This document shows, piece after piece, positions 62,261 through 64,000 of a DNA stretch of 64,000 nt. This DNA comes from Roseihalotalea indica (GTDB lineage Bacteria; Bacteroidota; Bacteroidia; Cytophagales; Cyclobacteriaceae), in the NCBI RefSeq assembly GCF_022458895.1, contig NZ_JAINFL010000002.1, positions 372,001-436,000 of the forward strand, read 5' to 3'. The translations under genes and the position numbers were made by a program. The first letter of the stretch is position 1. Each line of letters starts with the position of its first letter. Under the pieces are notes generated by a model. The model was given only the letters and a program-made list of their open reading frames with translations, was not told the DNA's origin and searched no databases.

Positions 62261-63613
62261 GTGAAGACAAAAGGACGAAAAAAAGACAAGGTAAATATCG
62301 TAACCCTGGGTTGTTCTAAAAACCTGGTAGACTCAGAAGTAATGCTTACCCAACTGAAGGGAAACCGCATTAATGCCACTCACGAGTCGGAACAAGACGA
62401 TGCCAATGTAATTATTGTAAACACCTGCGGGTTTATTGATAATGCCAAGCAGGAGTCTATTGATACCATTCTGCGCTTTGCCGATGCCAAGCAGGAAGGC
62501 CGTATCGATAAGCTCTACGTGACGGGTTGCCTGTCTCAACGCTACAAAGACGATCTGGAGCAGGAGATTCCCGAAGTGGATGCTTTCTTTGGTACAATGG
62601 AGCTGCCGCTGCTGCTCAGAAAATTTAAAGCTAACTATAAACACGAGTTGGTCGGCGAGCGCATCACCACTACCGCCCGGCATTTTGCTTATCTGAAGAT
62701 TGCCGAAGGCTGCGACCGCCCTTGCTCCTTCTGCGCTATTCCGCTGATGCGGGGTAAGCACGTATCCCAACCTATTGAAGACCTGGTGAAGCAGGCCCAA
62801 ACCCTGGCCCGCAACGGCACCAAAGAACTACTGCTAATTGCCCAAGACTCTACCTACTATGGGCTGGACATTTACAAAAAACGTCGGCTGGCCGACTTAA
62901 TGCGTCATCTTTCGGATGTGGAAGGTATTGAGTGGATTCGCCTGCACTACGCTTTCCCGTCGGGCTTTCCGATGGACGTGCTAGACGTTATGGCCGAGCG
63001 GTCTAATATCTGCAATTACCTGGATATGCCTTTGCAACACGGTTCCTCTAACATGCTTAGGCTAATGCGACGCGGCATTACCCGAGAAAAAACCGAACAA
63101 CTGATTGATCAAATCCGTAACAAAGTACCGGACATCGCCTTGCGTACTACGCTGATCGCCGGGCACCCCGGAGAAACTGAAGACGATTTTGCGCAGATGC
63201 TGGAATTTGTAGAAAGAAGCCGCTTTGACCGCCTGGGAATTTTCGCCTACTCACACGAAGAAGGCACTCACGCATTTGGCATGGCCGATGACATACCCGA
63301 AGAGGTAAAACAGGAGCGTGTAAACCAGGTTATGGAGCTACAGGAACAGATCTCGTATCAGAAAAATCAGGACAAGATCGGGCAAACGCTGCGGGTGCTG
63401 ATTGACCGTAAGGAAGGTGGCTACTTTGTAGGACGTACCGAAGCCGACTCGCCCGAGGTAGACAACGAAGTGCTGATTCCGGCCCAGGACACCTATTTGC
63501 GACTGGGAGATTTTGCGCAGATAACCATTGACGATGCTTCTGAGTTTGATTTATTTGGAACAGTAGCTCAGCCTGCTAACCTTAACCGACACCCGATATC
63601 TCATGATGCTTGA
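62261..63613 (+). CDS. rimO: Ribosomal protein uS12 methylthiotransferase RimO
   Basis: A 450-residue radical SAM methylthiotransferase. The N-terminal UPF0004 domain has cysteines in 'NIVTLGCSKNLVDSEVM', 'VIIVNTCGFIDNAKQE' and 'YVTGCLSQRY'. The radical SAM cluster CxxxCxxC is in 'KIAEGCDRPCSFCAIPLMRG'. A TRAM domain ends the protein ('TLRVLIDRKEGGYFVGRTEA'). The 'GCSKN' start and 'DLFGTV' end identify RimO, which adds a methylthio group to an aspartate of ribosomal protein uS12, rather than MiaB. The start is GTG. The stop overlaps the start of bshC by 11 bp, so the two are translationally coupled. Confidence 0.95.
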   Translation: MKTKGRKKDKVNIVTLGCSKNLVDSEVMLTQLKGNRINATHESEQDDANVIIVNTCGFIDNAKQESIDTILRFADAKQEGRIDKLYVTGCLSQRYKDDLEQEIPEVDAFFGTMELPLLLRKFKANYKHELVGERITTTARHFAYLKIAEGCDRPCSFCAIPLMRGKHVSQPIEDLVKQAQTLARNGTKELLLIAQDSTYYGLDIYKKRRLADLMRHLSDVEGIEWIRLHYAFPSGFPMDVLDVMAERSNICNYLDMPLQHGSSNMLRLMRRGITREKTEQLIDQIRNKVPDIALRTTLIAGHPGETEDDFAQMLEFVERSRFDRLGIFAYSHEEGTHAFGMADDIPEEVKQERVNQVMELQEQISYQKNQDKIGQTLRVLIDRKEGGYFVGRTEADSPEVDNEVLIPAQDTYLRLGDFAQITIDDASEFDLFGTVAQPANLNRHPISHDA

Positions 63614-64000
63614 AAAACTTTCGCTAGCCGACACTCAACAGTTTGATCCTGTTTTTTTAGACTATCTGGCTGGCGAATCTAAGTTACAGCCTTTCTACCA
63701 CCGCTCTCCACAACCGGAAAGTTTCCAGGAACAACTGGCCGAAAAACAACTCTCGGCTGAGCAGCGATCTATACTGGTTGAAGTGCTTCAACAGCAATAT
63801 CAATCCCTGGATACCTCAGAAGCGGTAACCGAGAATATCCGGCAACTGGCTGATTCTAAAACTTTTACTGTCACTACGGGGCATCAGCTAAATATCTTCA
63901 CCGGTCCGCTGTACTTCATTTATAAGATTGTGACGGTGGTTAATGCCTGTCGAAGCTTGCAGGAAAAGTACCCCGATTATCGTTTTGTGCCAGTGTATTG
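63603..64000 (+). CDS. bshC: Bacillithiol synthase BshC (cysteine-adding enzyme), N-terminal part
   Basis: The frame is open from ATG at 63603 (or the adjacent ATG at 63606) to the window end, giving 132 residues, and it continues beyond. It overlaps rimO by 11 bp. The sequence 'MLEKLSLADTQQFDPVFLDY' and then 'VTTGHQLNIFTGPLYFIYKI' (about residues 92-111) is the unmistakable BshC N-terminal signature with the TGHQ and GPLY motifs. BshC adds cysteine to GlcN-malate in the last step of bacillithiol synthesis. With bshA at 43965 the pathway is partly visible here; bshB is not in the window. Confidence 0.9.
   Translation, partial: MMLEKLSLADTQQFDPVFLDYLAGESKLQPFYHRSPQPESFQEQLAEKQLSAEQRSILVEVLQQQYQSLDTSEAVTENIRQLADSKTFTVTTGHQLNIFTGPLYFIYKIVTVVNACRSLQEKYPDYRFVPVY

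Noticed and set aside
1..64000. tRNA, rRNA, insertion sequences, prophage or defence genes
   Set aside because: No cloverleaf-type sequence, transposase, integrase, capsid or nuclease-type defence gene was recognised on either strand.

Overview
The window is chromosomal DNA of a member of the Bacteroidota, most likely a Cytophagales-type gliding or polysaccharide-degrading marine or soil bacterium. The evidence is a SusD-family nutrient-binding lipoprotein tail, a giant secreted protein ending in a type IX secretion (T9SS) sorting domain, bacillithiol synthesis genes (bshA, bshC), the Bacteroidetes-restricted DUF6452/DUF6048 pair, 800-residue MacB-like permeases, and promoters of the Bacteroidetes form (TTTG, about 20 bp, TAnnTTTG). 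No tRNA, rRNA, CRISPR array, insertion sequence, prophage or recognisable defence island was found. The region reads as ordinary core and accessory chromosome with dense coding and short intergenic gaps.

Layout. 1-11.5 kb: SusD tail, a small LapA-like membrane protein, an RND/MMPL exporter, a Tat-exported GH5 glycosidase, a MacB-like permease, a lone LOV-like PAS protein, a Tat-exported Gfo/Idh/MocA oxidoreductase, a Crp-family regulator and a secreted jelly-roll protein. 11.6-18.1 kb: small-molecule and stress genes (SRPBCC, CnoX-like thioredoxin, SDR, an HxlR regulator divergent from DoxX, MATE exporter, NUDIX hydrolase, TrmH-type methyltransferase). 18.2-31.3 kb: mutS, a NIPSNAP protein, a five-PAS hybrid histidine kinase, pyrE, a double-domain UspA, menA, argS and a divergent arginine decarboxylase. 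31.3-46.3 kb: a HAMP-GAF-PAS sensor without an output domain, prfA followed by a lipoprotein and YjbQ, two tandem rhomboids next to mutL, a GH3/beta-lactamase fusion whose GH3 half looks catalytically dead, bshA, and a PLP transsulfuration enzyme. 46.4-64 kb: an unknown membrane protein, a DUF5060/DUF4038 glycosidase, the 3,809-residue secreted repeat protein, DUF6048/DUF6452, rimO and the start of bshC.

How genes work together. mutS and mutL form the mismatch repair pair although they lie 18 kb apart. bshA and bshC are two of the steps to bacillithiol, and bshA converges on a transsulfuration enzyme that handles cysteine or homocysteine. argS and the arginine decarboxylase are divergent, both use arginine, and share an intergenic region with a 14-bp perfect palindrome. 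The SusD tail, the GH5 and the DUF4038 enzyme, the degenerate GH3 fusion and the giant T9SS cargo point to a cell-surface carbohydrate lifestyle.

The most noteworthy items are the giant four-module beta-helix protein, the GH3 pseudo-enzyme fused to an intact beta-lactamase domain, a LOV-like PAS protein lacking the photoactive cysteine, and several inverted repeats placed at promoters or gene ends (HxlR/DoxX, prfA, argS/speA, speA 3' end, bshA). None of these is proven to be a new system. All functional statements rest on reading the sequence and on family knowledge, with no database search.
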